Shown: piece after piece, positions 24,466-31,283 of the stretch
Layout: each line of letters starts with the position of its first letter
Numbering within the stretch: position 1 is the first letter of the stretch
Source: CAZOVB01 sp964583095
GTDB taxonomy: Bacteria; Planctomycetota; Phycisphaerae; SM23-33
Assembly (NCBI GenBank): GCA_964583095.1
Contig: CAZOVB010000044.1
Span: 1-37,056 of the forward strand
Length of the DNA stretch: 37,056 bases
Direction: 5' to 3'
Translations under genes and position numbers: made by a program
The notes under the pieces: generated by a model
Seen by the model: the letters and a program-made list of their open reading frames with translations, nothing else
Told to the model about the DNA's origin: nothing
Databases searched by the model: none

Positions 24466-24891
24466 ATGAACCCGATGCTTGTACGTAGAACAAGGCCGAT
24501 ATCACCCGCTTCCACCGCGTTTGACCGCTTCCTGGAAGACTGGCTCAATACGACTGGGCAGGGCGATGCCTCCCAAGGCGCCTGCCCGGTGGATATGCAG
24601 GAAACCGACGAGAAGATCATCGTAGATGCGGAGATGCCGGGGTTCGATAAGGACCAGATCGACCTGAGCGTCGAAAACGGCATGTTGAATATCTCAGCCG
24701 AAAGAGAGCAGAACTCTTCCGAAGGCAGGGAGCACCTTTCCGAACGCCACTACTATCGTGTGGATCGAAGCGTCGCCCTGCCTACGGACGTCGATGAAGA
24801 GAACATCGAGGCCTCGCTGGAAAAGGGTGTCCTGCACCTGGACATGCCCAAAAGCTCCAAGGAGAGTCGTCGACGCATCCCCGTGCAGTAA
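24466..24891 (+). CDS. Hsp20/alpha-crystallin small heat-shock protein, 141 aa
   Basis: An ATP-independent holdase chaperone forming oligomers in the cytosol. The alpha-crystallin domain spans about residues 38-128: PVDMQETDEKIIVDAEMPGF, VENGMLNISAER, the dimer-loop region HYYRVDRSVALP, and the family hallmark ASLEKGVLHLDMPK. The C-terminal I-x-V anchor for oligomer assembly is RIPVQ. The start at 24466 has AAGGA eight bases upstream and gives normal family length; in-frame starts at 24388 and 24427 lack ribosome-binding sites. It lies between the PRC-barrel and BON genes with gaps of 85 and 51 bp. No CIRCE-type repeat is seen in front, so control is probably through the operon promoter. Confidence 0.93.
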   Translation: MNPMLVRRTRPISPASTAFDRFLEDWLNTTGQGDASQGACPVDMQETDEKIIVDAEMPGFDKDQIDLSVENGMLNISAEREQNSSEGREHLSERHYYRVDRSVALPTDVDEENIEASLEKGVLHLDMPKSSKESRRRIPVQ

Positions 24892-24942
24892 GAAATCGAG
24901 CGCGAAGAGAGCATTTTTGATAACGAATCACAGGAGAACCCC

Positions 24943-26433
24943 ATGAATTTTTCAACCAAGACAGTAAGTATATTGATTACCCTGCTGGCCTTCGGCGTAC
25001 TTCCGGCCGTTGGCCAGGAGATGACCGATCAGGAGATCAGCGACGCCATCGAAGATGAGATGCTCTTTGACCGTGCTGTCCCGCTGAATGAAATCGACGT
25101 CACCACCCACGAAGGCATTGTAACGCTCTCAGGTAAAGTCGGAAATCTGGTCGCCAAACAGCGGGCAGGACGACTGGCGGAAACTGTCCGCGGCGTTCGA
25201 AGCGTCGTCAACCAGATTCAGGTTGATCCGCGGACCACGCGTAGCGACAAGGCCATTCGCAACGACATCATCGCAGCCTTGGCTGCAGACCCCGCGACGG
25301 AATCCTACGAGATCCACGTATCGGTGGACGATACCCGGGTCACGCTGACCGGCACGGTGCAGTCCTGGCAGGAATCGATCCTTGCAGGAAAGGTCGCCGG
25401 CGGCGTGCAGGGCGTCACCGCGATCGAGAACAACCTCTCGGTGAACTACACGTCCGAGCGGCCTGATTTCGAGATCGAACCGGAAGTCCGGAAGGCCCTG
25501 CGATGGGACACGCTGGTCGACCACGAACTGATCGACGTGCAGGTCCGCAATGGGGATGTGATTCTCAGCGGTACCGTCGGATCGGCCGCGGAAAAACGCC
25601 GCGCACGGTTCGATGCACTGGTCACAGGCGTCAAAAGCGTCAAGACCGACGACCTGGAAGTCGCAAGGTGGGCCCGCGACGAAGACCTGCGAAAGAGCAA
25701 ATACAAGGACGTTTCCAAGGCGGAGATCAAGACAGCCCTGAACGACGCCCTGCTCTACGACCCGCGAGTTGCCGGCTTCAATGTCGATGTGGACGTGACA
25801 GGCTCGATCGTAACGCTGCGGGGAACCGTCGACAACCTCAAGGCCAAGCGAGCTGCCGCGAACGTCGCGCGCAATACCGTCGGCGTCTCGGCTGTGACCA
25901 ACCGTCTTAAGGTGCGAACCGAGGATGAGATGGCCGCTGAAGAGATCGAATCGAACCTGCTGGATGCCCTTGCACGCGATCCGATCGTGGACCGATTCGA
26001 TCTGCATGTGAACGTGATTGACCATACGGCCTATCTCTCGGGCCAGGTGGATTCCTATTACGAAAAGGGTCAGGCCGACGATATCGCCGCCAGGACCCGC
26101 GGAGTCCACGAAGTGGTTAACACGATCGACATCGAATTCGATACACCTATTACCTACGATCCGTATGTCGACGATCTGAATATCTACCAAAACGACTTGT
26201 ACGACTACGAGCCGTTCTACACCTTCGAAACCGATGCCGAGATCAAGGAAGAGATCAACGATGAGTTCTGGTGGAGCCCGTTTGTCGACGAAGAGGAAGT
26301 GAATGTCTCGGTCGATAACGGCACGGCCACGCTGACCGGAACGGTCGACTCCTGGTCCGAGCGGGATGCCGCCACGGAAAACGCCTACGAAGGCGGAGCC
26401 ACGTGGGTCATCAATCATCTCGAAGTCGACTGA
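24943..26433 (+). CDS. Exported protein with six BON domains, 496 aa
   Basis: A periplasmic or envelope protein. Residues 1-24 are a Sec signal peptide. Six BON domains follow at about 29-95, 101-170, 177-241, 258-325, 331-398 and 431-496, each with the pattern D/N-x-x-V-x-L-x-G-x-V followed by a helix and a Val/Asn-rich strand (for example GIVTLSGKV, TRVTLTGTV, DVILSGTV, SIVTLRGTV, TAYLSGQV, TATLTGTV). An acidic Tyr/Asp-rich segment at 403-428 separates domains 5 and 6. OsmY has two BON domains; six is unusually many. BON domains are thought to bind phospholipid or support membrane integrity under osmotic stress. AGGAG precedes the ATG. It is last in the PRC-Hsp20-BON unit. Confidence 0.9.
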   Translation: MNFSTKTVSILITLLAFGVLPAVGQEMTDQEISDAIEDEMLFDRAVPLNEIDVTTHEGIVTLSGKVGNLVAKQRAGRLAETVRGVRSVVNQIQVDPRTTRSDKAIRNDIIAALAADPATESYEIHVSVDDTRVTLTGTVQSWQESILAGKVAGGVQGVTAIENNLSVNYTSERPDFEIEPEVRKALRWDTLVDHELIDVQVRNGDVILSGTVGSAAEKRRARFDALVTGVKSVKTDDLEVARWARDEDLRKSKYKDVSKAEIKTALNDALLYDPRVAGFNVDVDVTGSIVTLRGTVDNLKAKRAAANVARNTVGVSAVTNRLKVRTEDEMAAEEIESNLLDALARDPIVDRFDLHVNVIDHTAYLSGQVDSYYEKGQADDIAARTRGVHEVVNTIDIEFDTPITYDPYVDDLNIYQNDLYDYEPFYTFETDAEIKEEINDEFWWSPFVDEEEVNVSVDNGTATLTGTVDSWSERDAATENAYEGGATWVINHLEVD

Positions 26434-26523
26434 CTGACATGGAAGAGGTCACCTTCGGGCTCTGCCGGATCTTCTGGACCGGGCAGGGCCCGTTTGGCTG
26501 CGCGACTCCTGGGGACAAAGACA

Positions 26524-26560
26524 GGAGCGGATGGCTCGGGGAAACCACCCGCTCCCTTTC
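26524..26560 (+). terminator. Terminator-like hairpin in the BON/folE convergent gap
   Basis: GGAGCGGATGG (26524-26534) pairs with CCACCCGCTCC (26545-26555), 11 bp with one mismatch, then CTTTC. A second hairpin, CGACGC/GCGTCG, follows at about 26563-26586. Together they separate the two convergent genes. The T-run is short, so strength is uncertain. Confidence 0.55.
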
Positions 26561-26620
26561 AACCGACGCCCGGGGCAAAAGCGTCGGCGTATCAGTATGC
26601 ACCTTGCCAGCCGCCCGGAT

Positions 26621-27241
26621 TCAGATCCCCGCAGAACCCGACTGCACCAGGTGCATGAATTCCATCCGCGTGGCGGGGTCGTCGTGGAACTGGCCCAACA
26701 CGCTGGAAGTTGTCATGAACGAATTCTGTTTCTCCACGCCTCGCATCATCATGCACATGTGACGGCACTGGAGGATGACCCCCACGCCGCGGGCGCCGGC
26801 GGCCTGCATCACGCGCCGCGCAATCCGGCTGGTCAATCGCTCCTGGATCTGCAGCCTGCGGGAGTAATAGTCCACGATCCTGGCAAGCTTGCTGACCCCC
26901 AGGACCTTGCCCTCGGCGATATACGCAATGTGACATCTGCCGAAGAAGGGCAGCATGTGATGCTCGCAGAGGCTGTAGACCTCGATATCCCGCGTGAGGA
27001 TCATATTGTTGGCTTCGGCCTCGAAGACCGCACCGTTGATGATCTCCTCGACGTCGCATCGGTAGCCGCTGGTGAGGAACTCCATCGCCTGGGCTACGCG
27101 ACGGGGGGTCTTGAGAAGTCCTTCTCTGTGAGGATCCTCTCCCAGTTCGATCAATAACTGCTCCACCAGGGACTCCACCCGATCGAGGTCGACCGGCCCC
27201 CTCTTGCTATCAGGTTGGGTTTTGACAGGTGCCTGGATCAT
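26621..27241 (-). CDS. folE: GTP cyclohydrolase I, 206 aa
   Basis: Converts GTP to 7,8-dihydroneopterin triphosphate, the first step of tetrahydrofolate (and queuosine or pterin) synthesis; a cytosolic zinc enzyme forming a decamer. Conserved features: EGLLKTPRRVAQAMEFLTSGY, the zinc and catalytic motif SLCEHHMLPFFGRCHIAY (C92, H95), GLSK-like GVSKLARIVDYYSRRLQIQERLT split across residues 115-137, and QCRHMCMMMRGV with the second zinc Cys at 163. Length is typical. AAGGAAG lies upstream of the ATG, right after a GCAAGCG/CGCTTGC hairpin. No other folate gene is near. It is the last gene of the long minus-strand series. Confidence 0.97.
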   Translation of the reverse strand: MIQAPVKTQPDSKRGPVDLDRVESLVEQLLIELGEDPHREGLLKTPRRVAQAMEFLTSGYRCDVEEIINGAVFEAEANNMILTRDIEVYSLCEHHMLPFFGRCHIAYIAEGKVLGVSKLARIVDYYSRRLQIQERLTSRIARRVMQAAGARGVGVILQCRHMCMMMRGVEKQNSFMTTSSVLGQFHDDPATRMEFMHLVQSGSAGI

Positions 27242-27257
27242 CGGTTCTTCCTTTTTG

Positions 27258-27274
27258 GCAAGCGAAGCGCTTGC
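27258..27274 (-). promoter_or_regulatory. folE leader hairpin beside the ribosome-binding site
   Basis: GCAAGCG-AAG-CGCTTGC, a perfect 7-bp stem with a 3-nt loop. On the minus strand it ends immediately before the AAAAAGGAAG ribosome-binding site of folE. Possible translational control; no known folE riboswitch class is recognised. Confidence 0.45.
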
Positions 27275-27289
27275 GGTTGATTTCTCGGA

Positions 27290-27323
27290 GGGCGTTGCCC
27301 AGTGCCCGGTGTGGGCAACGCCC
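27290..27323 (-). terminator. 11-bp stem-loop between fasciclin and folE genes
   Basis: GGGCGTTGCCC (27290-27300) and GGGCAACGCCC (27313-27323) are exact reverse complements around a 12-nt loop, 34 bp past the fasciclin stop. There is no T-run, so it may be a weak terminator, an RNA-stability hairpin or part of the folE leader. Confidence 0.5.
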
Positions 27324-27357
27324 GGTTTGGCTGATCAGGGTCGCTCGCGGTGAGAGG

Positions 27358-27888
27358 TCAGGGCAGAAGCACGCCGTCGATCGCGTGGATCACTCCGTTG
27401 CTGCAGAGGATGTCCGTCTTGATCACGCGGGCCTTGTCCACCCTTACCTGTCCGTGGGAGGTGGCGATCTTTACATCGCTTCCCTGGACGGTCGTGGCGG
27501 AGCTGAGCTGGACAACGTCTTCGGCCAGGACACGACCCGGAACCACGTGGTAGGTCAGGACGGCCCGAAGCTGGTCGCGATTCTCGGGTTTGAGCAGGTT
27601 CTCCACCGTGCCTTCGGGAAGCTTGGCGAAGGCGGCATCGGTCGGGGCGAACACGGTGAAGGGCCCCGGCGACTGGAGGGTTTCGACCAGCCCGGCCGCC
27701 TTTACGGCCGCTACGAGCGTGTTGAAGTCATCGGCTGCAACGGCCGTGGCCACGATGTCCTTCTGCGGGGCCATTGCATGGTGAGAGCCGTTGCCCTCGT
27801 GGTTGCAGCCTGCGGCGAAGACGGCGGCGGCGATTACACAACCACCGGCCGCTACGTAAAGCCAGGTTCGTTTCGTTACACTACTCAT
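27358..27888 (-). CDS. Fasciclin-domain lipoprotein, 176 aa
   Basis: An envelope-anchored FAS1 (fasciclin) protein. The N-terminus has a hydrophobic signal ending in a lipobox-like FAAGC (Cys near residue 28), then a His/Gly-rich linker. The FAS1 domain spans about 44-176 with both conserved boxes: H1 TVFAPTDAAFAKLP and H2 IHAIDGVLLP, plus LTYHVVPGRV. FAS1 proteins mediate adhesion or bind small ligands. The start at 27888 leaves the ideal seven bases to AGGAG; the ATG one codon earlier is also possible. It follows a second fasciclin gene with a 30-bp gap, so they are co-transcribed. Confidence 0.9.
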   Translation of the reverse strand: MSSVTKRTWLYVAAGGCVIAAAVFAAGCNHEGNGSHHAMAPQKDIVATAVAADDFNTLVAAVKAAGLVETLQSPGPFTVFAPTDAAFAKLPEGTVENLLKPENRDQLRAVLTYHVVPGRVLAEDVVQLSSATTVQGSDVKIATSHGQVRVDKARVIKTDILCSNGVIHAIDGVLLP

Positions 27889-27918
27889 CATAAATCTCCT
27901 TAGACAGGGGTTTGGGTG

Positions 27919-28386
27919 TCAGTCCTGAAGTTCCTTGAGTTCTTCTTGATTGAAGGGCAGAAGGACCTTGTCGATCACGTGAATGATTCCGTTTCCGGCG
28001 ATGATGTCGCTTCGGAGAACATGGGCCCCGCCCAGCAGCAGGTTTCCGTTTGCGGCTTGGATGCTTAGCACGCTGTCTCCGAGGGTTTGCATGCTTGTCC
28101 GGTTGGACAGGTCGCTGATACTCAGCAGATCCACGAGGATGTGGCCGAGGATCAACTTGCTCAGAAGTCCCTCGTGGCGTCGGTCGAGCAACTGGCGGAT
28201 CATCCCCGGGGGCAGGGACGTAAAGGCATCGTCCGTGGGGGCAAGCAAGGTCAGGCAACGGGTGTATTGCAGAATCGAAGCGAGATTGGCCGCTCGAACC
28301 CCAGCTACGAAGGTACGAAAACTGCCCGCTTCGGCTGCGGTTTCGAGTATGTCCTGCATGGAGTACCTCTTCTCTCTGAGCAACAT
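27919..28386 (-). CDS. Fasciclin-domain protein without signal peptide, 155 aa
   Basis: A second FAS1 domain protein. It has CLTLLAPTDDAFTSLPPGM as H1 and IIHVIDKVLLP as H2, with SILQYTR and LILGHILVDLL between, so the fold appears intact although more divergent than its neighbour. No signal peptide or lipobox is present, which is odd for FAS1 proteins and suggests a cytosolic protein or a non-standard route. The start at 28386 has AAGGA seven bases upstream; ATG at 28359 with AGAGG six bases upstream is an alternative, and the in-frame extension to 28467 lacks a site. Likely a tandem duplicate whose export signal was lost or never gained. Confidence 0.82.
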   Translation of the reverse strand: MLLREKRYSMQDILETAAEAGSFRTFVAGVRAANLASILQYTRCLTLLAPTDDAFTSLPPGMIRQLLDRRHEGLLSKLILGHILVDLLSISDLSNRTSMQTLGDSVLSIQAANGNLLLGGAHVLRSDIIAGNGIIHVIDKVLLPFNQEELKELQD

Positions 28387-28688
28387 GGCGGGATCCTTTG
28401 ACCGTTGGCGGTCTTGCTCGTGGGAGGAAGGGCCTCGGACTCGAAACACATTACACACACGCAACACAACACATCACAAATCCGAGCCCGAGGGCCACTT
28501 CCAATTTCACTGTTCTATGCTAGGGCCCCCCTGTAGATACGACATCTGTCAAAGATGACAGGATCGACCTGCGAAATTGGCAAGAGATACCATGAACCGT
28601 AACATCATCCATCGGAATCAGTTACATGTCATACAGGTGAAGAGAAAAACCGAATTTGCCCCGATATGTCCCCTTGGAAGCCCGGAAG
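28387..28688. other. 302-bp intergenic region upstream of the fasciclin pair
   Basis: No convincing gene. It holds an A/C-rich stretch (about 28445-28480, so G/T-rich on the minus strand), a GGGCCCCCC run (28523-28531), and an inverted repeat at 28546-28561. A 37-codon plus-strand reading frame from 28591 lacks a ribosome-binding site and runs into the convergent regulator's 3' end. No consensus promoter for the fasciclin genes is evident, although TTGACA occurs on the minus strand at 28553-28548 without a matching -10. Confidence 0.5.
28546..28561. repeat. CTGTCA-AAGA-TGACAG inverted repeat
   Basis: A perfect 6-bp inverted repeat with a 4-bp spacer, in the gap between the response regulator (28689) and the fasciclin pair. 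Candidate operator; the arm overlaps a minus-strand TTGACA hexamer. Confidence 0.4.
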
Positions 28689-29339
28689 CTACTCCAGAGG
28701 CGTAATCCCCTCGCGAATGGCGTACTTGGTAAGCTCAGCCACGCTGTAGAGATCGAGCTTCTTCATGATGTTCTGGCGGTGAAGGTCCACCGTGCGGGTG
28801 GCGACATCGATGACGTGGGCGATTTCCTTGGAGCTCTTGCCCTCGACGAGCAACTGGAGCACCTCGCGTTCACGACCGGAAAGGGCCATCGGGGCCTGGC
28901 TGGGCTGGCCCTGGTCCCGGTGGAGCAACTGGTCGACTACCGAGGCGGCGATTTTGGAACTGAGATAGGTCTCGCCGGTCGTGACGGCTTCGATTGCCTG
29001 GGTCAACTCGTCGGCGGCGCACGTTTTGACGAGATACCCGACAGCCCCGGCCTTGAGCATCTCGGTGACGTACCGTCTCTCCTGGTGGATCGACAGGGCG
29101 ATGATTTTGCAGGAGGGTTGGTCGGCCTGGATCTGCCGGGCCGCGTCGATCCCGTTAAGCTGCGGCAGGCCGATATCCAGCACCGCGACATCCGGACGCA
29201 GTTCGTTGACCAGCTCGACCGCGCGTCGCCCGTTGGCAGCCTCGGCCACGACTTCCATGTCCTTGCGTCGTTCGATCAGGGCCCGGAAGCCCTGTCGTAC
29301 GATTTCGTGATCATCGGCAAGCAGGATTCTAACCGTCAT
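28689..29339 (-). CDS. NarL/FixJ-family response regulator (LOV-kinase partner), 216 aa
   Basis: A receiver plus LuxR helix-turn-helix regulator. The receiver has D9-D10 (ILLADDHEIVRQG), phosphoacceptor D55 (AVLDIGLPQLNG), S83 and K105 (GYLVKTCAAD). The output domain at about 148-216 shows ALSGREREVLQLLVEGKSS, KEIAHVIDVATRTVDLHRQN. Its start overlaps the end of the LOV-kinase gene by 11 bp and has GGAGGGG upstream, so it is that kinase's cognate regulator. Its C-terminus (TKYAIREGITP) is nearly the same as that of the next regulator (TKYAVREGLTP), pointing to duplication of a kinase-regulator pair. Confidence 0.92.
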   Translation of the reverse strand: MTVRILLADDHEIVRQGFRALIERRKDMEVVAEAANGRRAVELVNELRPDVAVLDIGLPQLNGIDAARQIQADQPSCKIIALSIHQERRYVTEMLKAGAVGYLVKTCAADELTQAIEAVTTGETYLSSKIAASVVDQLLHRDQGQPSQAPMALSGREREVLQLLVEGKSSKEIAHVIDVATRTVDLHRQNIMKKLDLYSVAELTKYAIREGITPLE

Positions 29340-30585
29340 CTTCCCCTCCTTCTTTGTTGGGAGCCAGTGGAAGGATCATCGTCATGCAACTGCCCTGTCC
29401 CACCTGCGATTCCTGGATGAGCCATCCGCCAAGATAGCTGAGCCTTTCGCGAATGGAGTAGAGCCCGAAGTGGCTTCCGCGCTTGTGGGCCTTGTCGATA
29501 CGGTCCAGATCGAACCCGATCCCGTCGTCTTCCACGCTGATGCGAAGCGTCTTGCGGGCCCGGGCGACGGAAACCACAACCCGCCGGGCCCGGGCATGGC
29601 GATCGACGTTGAGCATCAACTCCCGAACCGCGCGGTAGAGGAAGCTGCGCATCCGGCCCGAAAGGGGCTTGTCGGACCCGTCATCGACGAACTCGCAGAC
29701 CAGATCGTGGTCCTTCTGGAACTGGTGAACGAACTCTTCCACTGCCGCTGAGAGCCCCAGATCGTAGAGGATCGGCGGACAGAGATCGAACATCACCGAC
29801 CGCGTCTCCTCGACGAGCTGGTCCAGGCTCTCCAGGACATCCTGGTACTCGCTGTGCTGCTGGGCAGGGCCCGGGGCCTCGCGAAGGGCTTCGAGCTTGA
29901 GCTTGGCTGCGACAAGGCCCTGGCTGAGACGGTCGTGAAGATCCGAGGCGATGCGTCTTCGCTGTCGGTCCTCGGCCTCGGAGAGTTCCGATGCGAGCTT
30001 GCGCAGGTGCTTCTGGTTTTCCAGGAGCTTTTCCTGCGCCTGGCGTCTGCGTCGGACCTCATCGAGCAGTTCGGCGTTGGCCTGTTCCAGTTGGCAGGTG
30101 CGTTGTCGGACCCGGTCCTCCAGTTCATCCCGGGCCTCTCGAAGAGCTTCCTCCGCCTGGCGACGCTCGGTGACATCCAGTTGCACGCCGATGCGGTTCA
30201 CGACGCGCCCCTGCCCGTCGTAGATCGGCGTAATGGAGATCAGGTTCCAGAAGGCCTGGCCATCCTTGCGGTAGTTGAGGATCTCCAGGGCGATTTTGGA
30301 TCCTTCAGCCAGGGCGCGTCGGATCCGGAGGGTCTGGTCCGGGTCGGTGTCGGGGCCCTGGAGGAAGCGGCAGTTCTTGCCGAGGACTTCCTCGGCCGGG
30401 TAGCCCGTGAGTCGCTCGAAGCCTTCGTTGACGTAAATAATGGGTTCATCGTCGGCCTGGGAATCGGTGATAATGATCCCCTCTCGGTTGATGTTGACCG
30501 CGTGCTGAAGCAGCCTGGCCCCCACCCGGGCATTGCCGGGCACGTCGGGTCGGTTCAACCGGAGCTTTTTTCCCCGCTCGTTCAT
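29329..30585 (-). CDS. LOV-domain blue-light sensor histidine kinase, 418 aa
   Basis: A soluble photoreceptor kinase. The LOV domain spans about residues 32-138 and carries the full set of flavin-photochemistry residues: the adduct-forming Cys72 in GKNCRFLQGPDTD, flavin-contacting Asn104 and Asn114 in LNYRKDG and FWNLI, and Gln135 in GVQLDVTER. A coiled coil at about 141-200 links it to a HisKA_3 domain with phosphoacceptor His217 (IASDLHDRLSQGLVAAK) and a HATPase domain (RELMLNVDRHARARR, VEDDGIGFDL). Known LOV proteins bind FMN and form a Cys-C4a adduct under blue light, changing kinase activity. No membrane segment. It lies 47 bp downstream of the upstream regulator gene and overlaps its own regulator. 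Confidence 0.95.
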   Translation of the reverse strand: MNERGKKLRLNRPDVPGNARVGARLLQHAVNINREGIIITDSQADDEPIIYVNEGFERLTGYPAEEVLGKNCRFLQGPDTDPDQTLRIRRALAEGSKIALEILNYRKDGQAFWNLISITPIYDGQGRVVNRIGVQLDVTERRQAEEALREARDELEDRVRQRTCQLEQANAELLDEVRRRRQAQEKLLENQKHLRKLASELSEAEDRQRRRIASDLHDRLSQGLVAAKLKLEALREAPGPAQQHSEYQDVLESLDQLVEETRSVMFDLCPPILYDLGLSAAVEEFVHQFQKDHDLVCEFVDDGSDKPLSGRMRSFLYRAVRELMLNVDRHARARRVVVSVARARKTLRISVEDDGIGFDLDRIDKAHKRGSHFGLYSIRERLSYLGGWLIQESQVGQGSCMTMILPLAPNKEGGEDDG

Positions 30586-30632
30586 GGACCTGCCTTGCCT
30601 GAATCAAAAACCGCCTGGAAGCTTTCGGGAGA

Positions 30633-31283
30633 TCATGGCGGCGTCAATCCCTCCCGGACCGCGTACTTGGTCAGTTCCGCGATGGTGCGTATGCCGAGTT
30701 TATCCATGATATGCTGGCGGTGGGTGTCGACCGTCTTGGAGGTGATGTTCAGCTCCCCGGCGATTTCCTTGGTGCTTCTTCCCTCGGCGACCAGTTGGAG
30801 GACCTGGCTTTCGCGATCGCTGAGGATGGCCCCGCCGGTCTCGCAGGCCCCGGCGGGCTTACGGACGTACCCCTCGACCACCGTGCCGGCGATTTCCGGG
30901 GAAAGATACGTCTTGCCCGAGCAGACGCTTCGGACCGCAACGACCAGTTCCTCCAGGGCACAGCTTTTGAGCAGGTACCCGCCGGCCCCCGCGCAGAGCA
31001 TCTCGCTGACCACGCGCCCGGTCGGATGCATCGAAAGGGCCAGTACCTTCATACCGGAATTGGCACGGAGCAGTTCCCGCGTTGCGCCCACGCCATTGAG
31101 TTCCGGCATAGCCACATCCATGATTACAACGTCGGGTGCCAGCTCGCCGGCCAGTTCCACCGCCTGCCAGCCGTTGTCGGCCTCGCCGACGACCACCAGG
31201 TCCTGCTGCTTTTCCAGCAGTTCGCGCAGGCCGTCCCGCATCAATTGATGATCGTCAGCCAGTAGAATCCGGATCCGGCACAT
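30633..31283 (-). CDS. NarL/FixJ-family response regulator, 216 aa
   Basis: Receiver plus LuxR helix-turn-helix. D10-D11 (ILLADDHQLMRDG), phosphoacceptor D56 (VIMDVAMPELNG), S84 and K106 (GYLLKSCALEEL) are intact. The output domain at about 148-214 contains ILSDRESQVLQLVAEGRST, KEIAGELNITSKTVDTHRQH. The ATG at 31283 has AAGGA eight bases upstream and overlaps the preceding kinase gene by 29 bp; a GTG at 31301 is in frame but lacks a site. It is the partner of the membrane-linked PAS kinase upstream and is paralogous to the regulator at 28689. Confidence 0.92.
   Translation of the reverse strand: MCRIRILLADDHQLMRDGLRELLEKQQDLVVVGEADNGWQAVELAGELAPDVVIMDVAMPELNGVGATRELLRANSGMKVLALSMHPTGRVVSEMLCAGAGGYLLKSCALEELVVAVRSVCSGKTYLSPEIAGTVVEGYVRKPAGACETGGAILSDRESQVLQLVAEGRSTKEIAGELNITSKTVDTHRQHIMDKLGIRTIAELTKYAVREGLTPP

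Noticed and set aside
28591..28704. 37-codon plus-strand frame downstream of the fasciclin leader
   Set aside because: No clear ribosome-binding site, and it ends inside the convergent response-regulator gene; probably chance.
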